DNA from: Halomonas ramblicola
GTDB taxonomy: Bacteria; Pseudomonadota; Gammaproteobacteria; Pseudomonadales; Halomonadaceae
Reading direction: 5' to 3'
NCBI RefSeq assembly: GCF_030409215.1
Contig: NZ_JAUFPL010000034.1
Location: forward strand, 251,724 to 315,723
Length of the DNA: 64,000 nucleotides
The notes beneath the pieces were generated by a model. That model was not told the origin of the DNA. It saw nothing but the letters and a program-made list of their open reading frames with translations, and did no database searches. The translations under genes and the position numbers were made by a program. Below are positions 36,419 to 44,482 of this stretch, piece after piece. Numbering within the stretch: position 1 is the stretch's first letter; each line of letters starts with the position of its first letter.

Positions 36419-37858
36419 ATGAGCGACAAGATCCCCACCCGCGACGTCACGCCCTCCCCGGTCGGCCAGCACGAGCCCGGCGCGACCGTCTCGCAGGCGA
36501 TGTACGCCAAGCGCGAACACATCTACGTGCGCGAGATCAAGGGCCTCTTCCAGCGGGTCCGGCGCGTCGCCAACTGGGGGCTCATGCTGGCCTTCCTGCT
36601 GGTTCCCTGGATCCCCTGGGGCGAGCGTCCCGCGGTATGGTTCGACCTCCCGGGCCGCGAGTTCCACGTCTTCGCCGCCACCTTCTATCCCCAGGAGTTC
36701 ATCCTGCTCTCCTGGCTGCTGATCATCTGCGCCTTCGGGCTGTTCTTCATCACGGTATTCGCCGGGCGCGTCTGGTGTGGCTACACCTGCCCGCAGAGCG
36801 TCTGGACCTTCCTGTTCATCTGGGTCGAGCACCGCCTCGAGGGCAGCCGCCACCGGCGCATCAAGCTCGACAAGCGCCCCATGGACGCCGACAAGCTGTG
36901 GCGCAAGTCGGCCAAGCACGCCATCTGGCTGGCCATCGCCGCGGCCACCGGCATCACCTTCGTCGGCTACTTCACACCGATCCGCGACCTGGTGGTGGAG
37001 CTCCCGACCCTGCAGGCCCACGGCTGGTCCTACTTCTGGGTGGGCTTCTTCCTGGTCTTCACCTACCTCAACGCTGGCTGGTTGCGCGAGCAGGTGTGTA
37101 TCTACATGTGCCCCTATGCGCGCTTCCAGGGGGTGATGTTCGATGCCGACACCCTGATCGTGTCCTACGACGCCGCCCGCGGCGAACCCCGCGGGGCGCG
37201 CAAGAAGAGCCTCTCGCATGCCCAGGCCCGGGAGGCCGGCCATGGCGACTGCATCGACTGCGACCTCTGTGTGCAGGTCTGCCCCACCGGTATCGACATC
37301 CGCGATGGCCTGCAGTACGAGTGCATCAGCTGCGCGGCCTGCATCGACGCCTGCGACAGCGTGATGGACCGCATGGGCTATCCCCGCGGCCTGATCCGCT
37401 ATACCACCGAGCACGCCCTGGAGGGCCGTTCGACCCGCCTCCTGCGCCCCCGCCTGCTGGGGTACCTGGCGGCGCTGCTGGTGATGGTGGGCCTGTTCGC
37501 CTGGACGCTCGGCGACCGTACGCCCCTGGACTTCGAGGTCGAGCGCGAGCGCGGCCGGCTCTTCCAGACGACCCAGGACGGCCGGATCAGCAACGTCTAC
37601 ACCCTGACGGTCCGCAACCGCGACGGCGAGGACCACGTCTACCGCCTGGAGGCCGACGGCCTGACCGACCTGGCGCTCGATACCCGGCGCCTCGAGGTGC
37701 CCGCCGGCGCCTCCCGCCAGGCGGTGGTGTCGATCATCGCCCCCCCGGAGGCGCTCGAGAGCCCCAGCCACCCCATCACACTGCGGCTCACCGCCGAGCG
37801 TGCACCCAACATCGCCCTGGAGCGGGAAACCCGCTTCCTCGGACAGCTTCGGAGGTGA
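36419..37858 (+). CDS. ccoG: Cytochrome c oxidase accessory protein CcoG (FixG/RdxA)
   Basis: A 479-residue membrane protein with five or so helices and ferredoxin-type cysteine clusters: GDCIDCDLCVQVCPTGIDI and YECISCAACIDACDSV. Further pairs are in WCGYTCPQS and CIYMCPYARFQG. CcoG is known as a copper(II) reductase that supplies Cu(I) for cbb3 assembly. The C-terminal part is an Ig-like periplasmic domain (about 375-475). ATG 36419 is taken as start. A GTG at 36407, four codons earlier, is also possible and neither has a clear ribosome binding site. It starts the ccoGHIS operon. Confidence 0.95.
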   Translation: MSDKIPTRDVTPSPVGQHEPGATVSQAMYAKREHIYVREIKGLFQRVRRVANWGLMLAFLLVPWIPWGERPAVWFDLPGREFHVFAATFYPQEFILLSWLLIICAFGLFFITVFAGRVWCGYTCPQSVWTFLFIWVEHRLEGSRHRRIKLDKRPMDADKLWRKSAKHAIWLAIAAATGITFVGYFTPIRDLVVELPTLQAHGWSYFWVGFFLVFTYLNAGWLREQVCIYMCPYARFQGVMFDADTLIVSYDAARGEPRGARKKSLSHAQAREAGHGDCIDCDLCVQVCPTGIDIRDGLQYECISCAACIDACDSVMDRMGYPRGLIRYTTEHALEGRSTRLLRPRLLGYLAALLVMVGLFAWTLGDRTPLDFEVERERGRLFQTTQDGRISNVYTLTVRNRDGEDHVYRLEADGLTDLALDTRRLEVPAGASRQAVVSIIAPPEALESPSHPITLRLTAERAPNIALERETRFLGQLRR

Positions 37859-37859
37859 C

Positions 37860-38363
37860 ATGTCCCACCCCGTGACGCCCTGGTACAAGCAGTTCTGGCC
37901 CTGGTTCCTGATCGGCCTGCTGCTCTCCTCGGTGGCCTTCAGCCTGACTTATCTGGCCTTCTCGATCCGCTACTTCGACGGCTCGGTGGGCGGCGACTAC
38001 TACGAGCGCGGCCTGGCCATCAACGAACAGCTGGCCAAGCAGGAGCACGCCCAGGAGCTGGGCCTGTCGGCCAGCCTGCGGGTCGACGCCCGGACCGGCG
38101 ACGTGGTCGTCGACCTGGCCGGCGAGCGGCAGCCGAAGCAATTGCACCTGGCGCTGATCTTCCCCACCGACAGCGACTTCGACCGCGAACTGGTCCTCGA
38201 CCAGGTGCGCGGAGGGCGCTACGTGACGACCATCGACGAGCCGCTGCGCCACCGCTGGTACCTGCAGCTGCAGCCCGAGGCCGGAGAGGCGGCCGAGTGG
38301 CGGCTGACCGGCGAGGCCCGCTTCCCCAGCGACGACGAGACCGCCCTGGTCCCGGGCCTCTAG
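37860..38363 (+). CDS. ccoH: FixH family protein CcoH
   Basis: A 167-residue protein with one helix (about 14-36) and a periplasmic domain. It has the FixH opening WYKQFWPWFLIGLLLSSV and the block GGDYYERGLAINEQLAKQ (about 43-60). CcoH is needed for assembly or stability of the cbb3 oxidase. The ATG at 37860 starts one base after the ccoG stop, with GGAGGT as ribosome binding site, so the two are translated together. Confidence 0.93.
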   Translation: MSHPVTPWYKQFWPWFLIGLLLSSVAFSLTYLAFSIRYFDGSVGGDYYERGLAINEQLAKQEHAQELGLSASLRVDARTGDVVVDLAGERQPKQLHLALIFPTDSDFDRELVLDQVRGGRYVTTIDEPLRHRWYLQLQPEAGEAAEWRLTGEARFPSDDETALVPGL

Positions 38364-38372
38364 CCCCACGCC

Positions 38373-40862
38373 ATGTCTCGAGACGTCGCGACGCCCCCCG
38401 CCCCGGACCCCGGCGACTGCTACCACTGCGGCAGCCCGGTGCCCGCCGGCGCCTCCTGGTCGATCACCCTCGACGAGGCGCGCCACCCGCTCTGCTGCCC
38501 CGGCTGCGAGGCGGTGGCCCATGCCATCGTCGACGGCGGCCTGGCCGGCTACTACCGCTTCCGCACCGAACTGCCGGAGCGCCCCGAGGAGCACGACACG
38601 GCCCGCACCGAGACCTGGGCGGTATTCGACGATCCCGGCCTGCAGCGCCGCTTCGTGCATCCCGAGGGCGACGCGGGGGACGTCCACGCCACCCTGGCGG
38701 TGGATGGCATCACCTGCGCCGCCTGCGCCTGGCTGATCGAGCACCGCCTCAACGCCCTGGCGGGGGTCGAATCCAGCGCCGTCAACCTCAGCCACCACCG
38801 CCTGCGGGTCAGCTGGAACCCCGAGCGCATCCGCCTCTCGCAGTTGCTCGCCGAGCTGGCCGCCATCGGCTACCCGGCCCAGCCCTGGGAACCCGACGCC
38901 GCCCAGGCGCGCCTCCACCACCAGGAGCGCATGAACGTGCGCCGGCTGATCGTCGCCGCGGTGGGCATGGCCCAGGTGATGATGTTCTCGCTGCCCATCT
39001 ATCTGGCCGGCCCGGGGGGCATGAGCGCCGACTTCCACGCCCTCTTCCACTGGCTCTCCTTCGCCCTGGCCACCCCGGTGGTGCTGTTCTCCGCCCAACC
39101 CTTCTTCGCCGGCGCCCTGCGCGACCTGCGCACCCGGGTGCTGGGTATGGACGTGCCGGTCGCCATCGCCATCGGCGGGGCCTACCTCGCCAGCGCCTAT
39201 GCGGTGCTCAGCGACGGCGGCGAGGTCTATTTCGACTCGGTGGCCATGTTCACCTTCTTCCTGCTCTTCGGCCGCTACGTGGAGGCCCGCGCCAGGCGGC
39301 GCAGCGGCCACAGCGGCAACGCCCTCGCCGGCGCCCTGCCACTCTCGGCGACCCGCCTCGAGAGCAACGACGAACAGCGCATCCTCCCGGCCAGCGAACT
39401 CGTCGCCGGCGACCGGGTGCTGGTCAAACCCGGCCATGGCGTGCCAGCCGACGGGGTGATCGAGGAGGGCGAATCGAGCCTCGACGAGTCGATGCTGACC
39501 GGCGAGACCCTGCCGGTGACGCGCCGCCCCGGCGACGCCGTGAGCGGCGGCAGCCGGAACGTGGAGAGCCCCCTGGTGGTGCGCGTGACCCACGCCGGGC
39601 GCGACGCCCGGGCGGCCCGCATCGTCGACCTCAGCGACCGCGCCTTCGCCAGCCGCCCGCGCCTGGCCCAACTGGCGGCACGCATGGCCCACCTCTTCGT
39701 GCTGCGGCTGTTGCTGGTCACGGCCTGTGTCGCCACAGCATGGTGGTTTATCGACCCGTCGCGGGTGCTCTGGGTGACCCTCTCGGTGCTGGTGGTGACC
39801 TGTCCCTGCGCCCTGGCCCTGGCCACGCCCACGGCGCTCACCGCCGGCCACGGCCAGTTGCGCCGCCGCGGCGTGCTGGTGACCCGCGCCGACGCCATCG
39901 AGGCGCTGTCGAACGTCGACCGGGTGATCCTCGACAAGACCGGCACCCTGACCACCGGACGCATGAGCCTGGTGGAGACCCGCCCGCTGGGCGGGCTGGA
40001 GGCCGGCCGCGCCCGGGCCCTGGCCGCCGCCCTGGAGGCGCGCTCCGAGCACCCCATCGCACGGGCCTTCCACCCCTTCCGCGACGCCACGCGACGCGCC
40101 GTGGCGGTGACCAGCCGCCCCGGCCAGGGACTGGAGGGCGACCTCGACGGCCGCCGTTGGCGACTGGGCAGGCCGGCCTTCGCCGCCCCGCACGATGTGC
40201 CCGCACCGCCCGACGCCGACCAGTGGCTGCTGCTCGCCGAGGCGGGCGAACCGCGCGCCTGGTTCCGCCTCCAGGACCAGGTGCGCGACGATGCCGCCGA
40301 GACGGTGGCGGGCCTGCGCGCCCTGGGCCTGGCGGTGGAGCTGCTCTCCGGCGACACCGCCGAGGCGGCCGGCGCCCTGGCCGGGCACCTGGGCATCGCC
40401 GACTGGCGGGGCGGCGCCGACCCCGAGGCCAAGCTGACCCGCATCCGCGAGTGCCAGGCTGAAGGCGAGCGGGTCGCCATGGTCGGCGACGGGATCAATG
40501 ACGTGCCGGTGCTGGCCGGCGCCGACGTGGCCATCGCCATGAACGGCGCCACCGACCTGGCGCGCACCAGCGCCGACGCCATCCTGCTCGGCCCGCGGCT
40601 GACGCGCATCGTCGAGGCCGTGGAGCTGTCCCGCGCCACCCGCCGGGTGATGCGCCAGAACATGCTGTGGTCGGTGTGCTACAACGTCACGGCGATGCCA
40701 CTGGCCGCCGTCGGCCTGGTGCCCCCCTGGCTGGCCGCCATCGGCATGTCGGCCAGCTCCCTGGTGGTGGTGGGCAACGCCCTGCGCCTCAACCGTTTCC
40801 GCAGCCGCGCCGTGGCCCCCGCCGCGGCCCCGGCCCCGACGCCCCGGGAGGTGAACGCATGA
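38373..40862 (+). CDS. ccoI: Copper-exporting P1B-type ATPase for cbb3 assembly
   Basis: An 829-residue heavy-metal P-type ATPase (CcoI/FixI). The N-terminus has an unusual Cys-rich start (CYHCGSP, CCPGCEAV) and a heavy-metal-associated domain with Cys115-x-x-Cys118 (ITCAACAW). In the membrane part the metal site is CPC (477-479). Asp521 in DKTGTLT is phosphorylated, and the hinge is GDGINDVPVLAGAD. It moves Cu(I) to the periplasm for delivery to CcoN. It is placed between ccoH and ccoS with a four-base overlap to ccoS. Confidence 0.96.
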   Translation: MSRDVATPPAPDPGDCYHCGSPVPAGASWSITLDEARHPLCCPGCEAVAHAIVDGGLAGYYRFRTELPERPEEHDTARTETWAVFDDPGLQRRFVHPEGDAGDVHATLAVDGITCAACAWLIEHRLNALAGVESSAVNLSHHRLRVSWNPERIRLSQLLAELAAIGYPAQPWEPDAAQARLHHQERMNVRRLIVAAVGMAQVMMFSLPIYLAGPGGMSADFHALFHWLSFALATPVVLFSAQPFFAGALRDLRTRVLGMDVPVAIAIGGAYLASAYAVLSDGGEVYFDSVAMFTFFLLFGRYVEARARRRSGHSGNALAGALPLSATRLESNDEQRILPASELVAGDRVLVKPGHGVPADGVIEEGESSLDESMLTGETLPVTRRPGDAVSGGSRNVESPLVVRVTHAGRDARAARIVDLSDRAFASRPRLAQLAARMAHLFVLRLLLVTACVATAWWFIDPSRVLWVTLSVLVVTCPCALALATPTALTAGHGQLRRRGVLVTRADAIEALSNVDRVILDKTGTLTTGRMSLVETRPLGGLEAGRARALAAALEARSEHPIARAFHPFRDATRRAVAVTSRPGQGLEGDLDGRRWRLGRPAFAAPHDVPAPPDADQWLLLAEAGEPRAWFRLQDQVRDDAAETVAGLRALGLAVELLSGDTAEAAGALAGHLGIADWRGGADPEAKLTRIRECQAEGERVAMVGDGINDVPVLAGADVAIAMNGATDLARTSADAILLGPRLTRIVEAVELSRATRRVMRQNMLWSVCYNVTAMPLAAVGLVPPWLAAIGMSASSLVVVGNALRLNRFRSRAVAPAAAPAPTPREVNA

Positions 40863-41092
40863 GCATCCTCTACCTGCTGATTCCGCTGTCGCTGATCCTG
40901 CTCGGCCTCGCCGTCTGGGCCTTCTTCTGGGCGGTGGAGCACGACCAGTTCGAAGACCTGGAAGGGCCCGCGCACCGCATCCTCTTCGACGAGGACGAGA
41001 ACGACCTGCCGCCCGAGGAGCGCCGGCGTCGCCAGGCGGCCCGCGAGCGGGATGATGCCCGGCAGGACGACGACCACGACGAGGCGCGCTGA
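40859..41092 (+). CDS. ccoS: Cbb3 oxidase maturation protein CcoS
   Basis: A 77-residue protein with one helix (MSILYLLIPLSLILLGLAVW, about 3-25), the CcoS signature FFWAVEHDQFEDLEGPAHRI and an Asp/Arg/Glu-rich tail. CcoS is required for cofactor insertion into the cbb3 oxidase. It overlaps ccoI by four bases (ATGA) and shares a base with the start of the next gene (TGATGG), so the three are tightly coupled. Confidence 0.94.
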   Translation: MSILYLLIPLSLILLGLAVWAFFWAVEHDQFEDLEGPAHRILFDEDENDLPPEERRRRQAARERDDARQDDDHDEAR

Positions 41093-41853
41093 TGGATCCC
41101 ACCGGCCTGGAACTGCCGCCGCTGGCCGCGGCCTTCGTCTTCGGCCTGCTGGGCGGCGCCCACTGCATCGGCATGTGCGGCGGCATCATGAGCGCCCTGA
41201 CCTTCGCCGTGCCCCCCAGCATGCGCTCGACGACGCGCCTCTCCGGGCTGCTGCTGGGCTACAACCTGGGACGCATCGCCAGCTACATGGCGGCCGGCGC
41301 CCTCGCCGCGGGGCTCGGTACCCTGATCGGCGTGGCCCCCGGCGCCCGCCTGGCCCTGCAGGGGCTGGCCGCGGTGATGCTGATCCTGATGGCGCTCTAC
41401 ATCGCCGACTGGTGGAAGGGACTGCTGAGGGTCGAGGCGCTGGGGCGCCGGCTGTGGCGCCACCTGGAGCCGTTCGGCCGCCGCCTGATGCCGGTGGTGA
41501 GGGTACCCCAGGCGCTGGCACTGGGCGCCGTCTGGGGCTGGCTGCCCTGCGGGCTGGTCTACTCCATGCTGGCCTGGAGCCTGGCCATGGCCGAGCCGCT
41601 ACGCGGCGCCACCCTGATGGGCGCCTTCGGGCTCGGCACCCTGCCGGCGCTGCTCGTCACCGGCCTGGCCGCCCGCCAGCTGGCCGGCCTGATCCGCCAT
41701 CCGGCCACCCGCACCCTGGCGGCCCTGGCGATCATCGCCTTCGCCCTCTGGCAGCTGTGGGTGCTGCTGCCGGGCAGCGGCCTTCACCCCGGGGACGGCC
41801 ACTCAGGCCATGCCCACGCCGCCGTCACGCGCCTCGCCCCCGGCCTGACATGA
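41092..41853 (+). CDS. Sulfite exporter TauE/SafE-like (UreH-type) membrane protein
   Basis: A 253-residue protein with about six helices and the paired-cysteine motif GGAHCIGMCGGIMSAL (about 21-36), plus a second Cys in GWLPCGLVYSML. This pattern is that of the UreH/SafE-like branch of the LysE/DsbD superfamily. Members next to ccoS are common in gammaproteobacteria and are thought to act in metal (copper) handling or redox delivery for the oxidase, but this is not proven. A His-rich C-terminal tail (HPGDGHSGHAHA) could bind metal. It is the last gene of the cco assembly group. Confidence 0.85.
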   Translation: MDPTGLELPPLAAAFVFGLLGGAHCIGMCGGIMSALTFAVPPSMRSTTRLSGLLLGYNLGRIASYMAAGALAAGLGTLIGVAPGARLALQGLAAVMLILMALYIADWWKGLLRVEALGRRLWRHLEPFGRRLMPVVRVPQALALGAVWGWLPCGLVYSMLAWSLAMAEPLRGATLMGAFGLGTLPALLVTGLAARQLAGLIRHPATRTLAALAIIAFALWQLWVLLPGSGLHPGDGHSGHAHAAVTRLAPGLT

Positions 41854-42004
41854 GGCAAGGCGAGCCTGCCCCGCCCGAGGCAGGATGGTAGCCTGAGCGC
41901 GAGGTGCGACCCTCTACCCCGGAGATACCTCCTAGGGGCAATATCCCGTTCGGCGGCGGGGTGCCATGATGCAGGTCAAGGCACCCCACAGGACGACCAC
42001 CGCC

Positions 42005-42751
42005 ATGCGCCATCCCCAGACGACCGCCGAGCGCCACGAGCTGGCCTACCACCCCCACTGCCAGACCTGCAGCCTCAGCTCCCTCTGCCTGCCCCTCGCC
42101 CTGAAGGAGCGCGGCACCGAGCAGCTGGACGCCATCATCCGCCGCCGTGCGCCCCTCAAGAAGGGCGACATCCTGTTCCGCCAGGGCAGCGACTTCGACT
42201 GCGTCTACGCCGTGCGTTCCGGCAGCCTCAAGCAGGTCACCACCGAAGGCAGCGGCGAGGACCAGCTGACCAACTTCTACCTGCCCAGCGAGCTGGTGGG
42301 TCTCGACGCCATCGACGAGGACCGCTACCCGGGCACCGTGGTGGCTCTGGAGACGACCACCGTCTGCGAGATCCCCTTCGACCGCCTCGACCGCCTGTCG
42401 GAGGCGCTGCCGGAGCTGCGTGGCCAGCTCTATCGCAGCATGAGCAAGGAGTTGCGCGACGACCGCCGGATGATGCGGTTGCTATCTCGCAAGACCGCCG
42501 ACCAGCGCCTGGCCAGCTTCTTCGCCGGCCTCTCCGAACGCTTCCGGCGCCGCGGCTACTCGCCCTACAGCTTCCGGCTCTCCATGTCGCGTGCCGACAT
42601 CAGCAACTATCTGGGCCTGGCCGTGGAGACGGTCAGCCGCATCCTCGGGCGCTTCCAGGGTCAGGGGTTGGTGGCCGTCTCCGGCCGCGAGGTGAATATC
42701 CTCGATCTGCCGGCGCTCACTCGCCTGGCCGAGGAAGAGGGCGTGCACTAA
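42005..42751 (+). CDS. anr: Anr/FNR-type oxygen-sensing transcription regulator
   Basis: A 248-residue Crp/Fnr family protein. The [4Fe-4S] cysteines are Cys19, Cys22, Cys28 and Cys121, almost exactly as in E. coli FNR. A cyclic-nucleotide-like beta-roll (about 45-130), dimer helix (RGQLYRSMSKELRDDRRMM) and winged helix with recognition helix ADISNYLGLAVETVSRILGRF follow. Loss of the cluster in O2 inactivates it. In low O2 it activates cco and other genes. The start at 42005 gives normal length; an ATG at 41966 would add 13 residues. The 151-bp space upstream shows no clear Anr box. Confidence 0.95.
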   Translation: MRHPQTTAERHELAYHPHCQTCSLSSLCLPLALKERGTEQLDAIIRRRAPLKKGDILFRQGSDFDCVYAVRSGSLKQVTTEGSGEDQLTNFYLPSELVGLDAIDEDRYPGTVVALETTTVCEIPFDRLDRLSEALPELRGQLYRSMSKELRDDRRMMRLLSRKTADQRLASFFAGLSERFRRRGYSPYSFRLSMSRADISNYLGLAVETVSRILGRFQGQGLVAVSGREVNILDLPALTRLAEEEGVH

Positions 42752-42803
42752 AGCTGGAAGCTGGGCCCTCTCCCCTCTTGGATCAAGGGTTTTCTTCCAG
42801 CTT
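42751..42803. repeat. REP-like 3'-end element, copy 2 (anr/ttcA), terminator-like
   Basis: AAGCTGGAAG (42751-42760) and CTTCCAGCTT (42794-42803) are perfect 10-bp inverted arms around 33 bases that end in GGGTTTT. The anr stop codon is the first TAA of the element and the ttcA stop codon lies in the other arm. It probably stops transcription from both sides. Confidence 0.7.
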
Positions 42804-43725
42804 ACGGCTCCTCATGGAGGTCGATGCGGCTGGCGAGCATCGCGGCCTGCTTCTCCTCCAGGCCGGCGAAGTCGAACAGCTCGCGGTCGGCGAGCTGCGA
42901 GGGCGCCACGTTGGTCACCGCCTTGAACATGCTCTCCAGCCGGCCGGGGTGCTTTTTCTCCCACTCGGCGAGCATCTCCTTGACCACCTGGCGCTGCAGG
43001 TTGGGCTGGGAGCCGCACAGGTTGCAGGGGATGATCGGGAAGTCCATCAGCCGCGCGTACTCGGCGATATCCGCCTCGCGGCAGTAGGCCAGCGGGCGGA
43101 TGACGATATTCCTGGCGTCGTCGGAGAGCAGCTTGGGGGGCATCGCCTTGAGGCTGCCGGCGAAGAACAGGTTGAGGAACAGCGTCTCCAGGATGTCCTC
43201 GCGGTGGTGGCCCAGCGCCACCTTGGTGGCGCCGATCTCCTCGGCGAAGCCATAGAGGGAACCGCGCCGCAGCCGCGAGCAGAGCGCGCAGGTGGTCTTG
43301 CCCTCGGGGGTCTTCTCCTTGACCACCGAATAGGTGTCGCGCTCGAGGATGTGATACTCGACGCCGATCGATTCCAGGTACTCGGGCAGCACGTGCTCGG
43401 GGAAGCCGGGCTGCTTCTGGTCGAGGTTCACCGCCACCAGCGAGAAGTTCACCGGGGCGTTGCGTTGCAGGCTGCGCAGGATCGACAGCAGGGTGTAGCT
43501 GTCCTTGCCGCCACTCAGGCAGACCATCACACGGTCGCCCTCGTCGATCATCCCGTAATCGATGATGGCATTGCCGACCTGCCGCCGCAGCCGCTTCTGC
43601 AACTTGTTGAACTCGCGCTTGCCCCTGGCGTCCAGGGCATCGAGGGTCGGCGTCGGGGACTCGGCGGCGGACGCCGGCGGGGCGGGCTCACGCACGCTGG
43701 GATCGAAGAGGGTGGCGTCTTGCAT
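42802..43725 (-). CDS. ttcA: tRNA 2-thiocytidine(32) synthetase TtcA
   Basis: A 307-residue PP-loop ATPase. The ATP pyrophosphatase motif is SGGKDS (71-76). The iron-sulfur cysteines are Cys146 and Cys149 (TCALCS) and Cys234 and Cys237 (PCNLCGS). TtcA thiolates cytidine 32 in certain tRNAs. In many gammaproteobacteria ttcA lies beside fnr/anr, as here (convergent). The N-terminus of about 35 residues is a Pro/Ala-rich extension with no motif; the conserved core begins near [11 protein letters not shown]. The final residues and stop overlap a repeat element. Confidence 0.96.
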   Translation of the reverse strand: MQDATLFDPSVREPAPPASAAESPTPTLDALDARGKREFNKLQKRLRRQVGNAIIDYGMIDEGDRVMVCLSGGKDSYTLLSILRSLQRNAPVNFSLVAVNLDQKQPGFPEHVLPEYLESIGVEYHILERDTYSVVKEKTPEGKTTCALCSRLRRGSLYGFAEEIGATKVALGHHREDILETLFLNLFFAGSLKAMPPKLLSDDARNIVIRPLAYCREADIAEYARLMDFPIIPCNLCGSQPNLQRQVVKEMLAEWEKKHPGRLESMFKAVTNVAPSQLADRELFDFAGLEEKQAAMLASRIDLHEEP

Positions 43726-43818
43726 GGTCTCGGGCGCTGCCAGTGCGGGCGGAAATTGACGGCGCCCATCCTACCACCCGCGGCGCCCCGAGGCGACGCC
43801 GCGGGCGGGACCGGCGGC

Positions 43819-44445
43819 TCAGGCGAACAGGCCGCCGGGGGCCGGGGTGCGCTCGAGGCGCAGGTACATCAGGGCGGTGGTCACGGCGTCGCCCAGGGCG
43901 GTATGGCGCCCCATCACCGGCACATCCAGCAACTCGGCCACCCGCTCGAAGCGCGGCAGCGCATCGAGCTCGGTATGGCGACGACGCAGCCGGCGTCTCC
44001 ACAGCTGGGCCACGTCGAGGGTCGCGTTGGGCAGCTCGAAGCCGAAGCGCGGGCGCAGCTCGCGATTGAGGATCGCCAGGTCGAAGTCCAGGTGCCAGCC
44101 CAGCAGGGGACGGTTGCCGGCGAAGTCGAGCAAGCGCGCCAGGGCCTTGTCCACCGCCTCGCCGCCCTCCAGGTCGATGCCGCGCAGGCCATGGATGCGG
44201 ATGGAGTCGCCGGACAGCGAGGCGGGACGCGCCAGGCGCAGGTCCAGCGACTCGCTGGTCAGCACCCGATCGCCGCGGATCTTCACGGCGGCCAGCGACA
44301 CCAGCTCGGCATGGCGCGTATCCAGCCCGGTGGTCTCGGTATCGATCACCACCATCTCGTCGCCGGTGTAGGGGTGGAACAGCCAGGCGTAGTCGCCGTT
44401 GGCGTGCCGCCGCCGGTCGGCGGCGCGTCTCAATGCCTTGAACAT
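43819..44445 (-). CDS. DnaQ-like 3'-5' exonuclease family protein
   Basis: A 208-residue protein with the ExoI/II/III motifs of the DEDDh exonuclease superfamily: Asp35 and Glu37 in VVIDTETTGLD, the Asp in HLDFDLAIL (about 118-125), and His181 and Asp186 in GRHTALGDAVTTALMY. It should digest DNA or RNA ends from the 3' side. It is the downstream partner of the cNMP/CBS/DUF294 gene, a pair also seen together near the acetate symporter in Pseudomonas (as I recall for PA3232-PA3233). Why a nuclease is linked to acetate uptake is not known. It starts 37 bases after that gene's stop. Confidence 0.88.
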   Translation of the reverse strand: MFKALRRAADRRRHANGDYAWLFHPYTGDEMVVIDTETTGLDTRHAELVSLAAVKIRGDRVLTSESLDLRLARPASLSGDSIRIHGLRGIDLEGGEAVDKALARLLDFAGNRPLLGWHLDFDLAILNRELRPRFGFELPNATLDVAQLWRRRLRRRHTELDALPRFERVAELLDVPVMGRHTALGDAVTTALMYLRLERTPAPGGLFA

Positions 44446-44482
44446 GACGGGGCTCCTTGTGTCCTTGTCGTTCCCTCGGCCT

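Noticed and set aside
36364-37875. A second reading frame overlapping ccoG on the same strand
   Set aside because: The product is Arg/Pro-rich with no domain, whereas the ccoG frame has all ferredoxin motifs.
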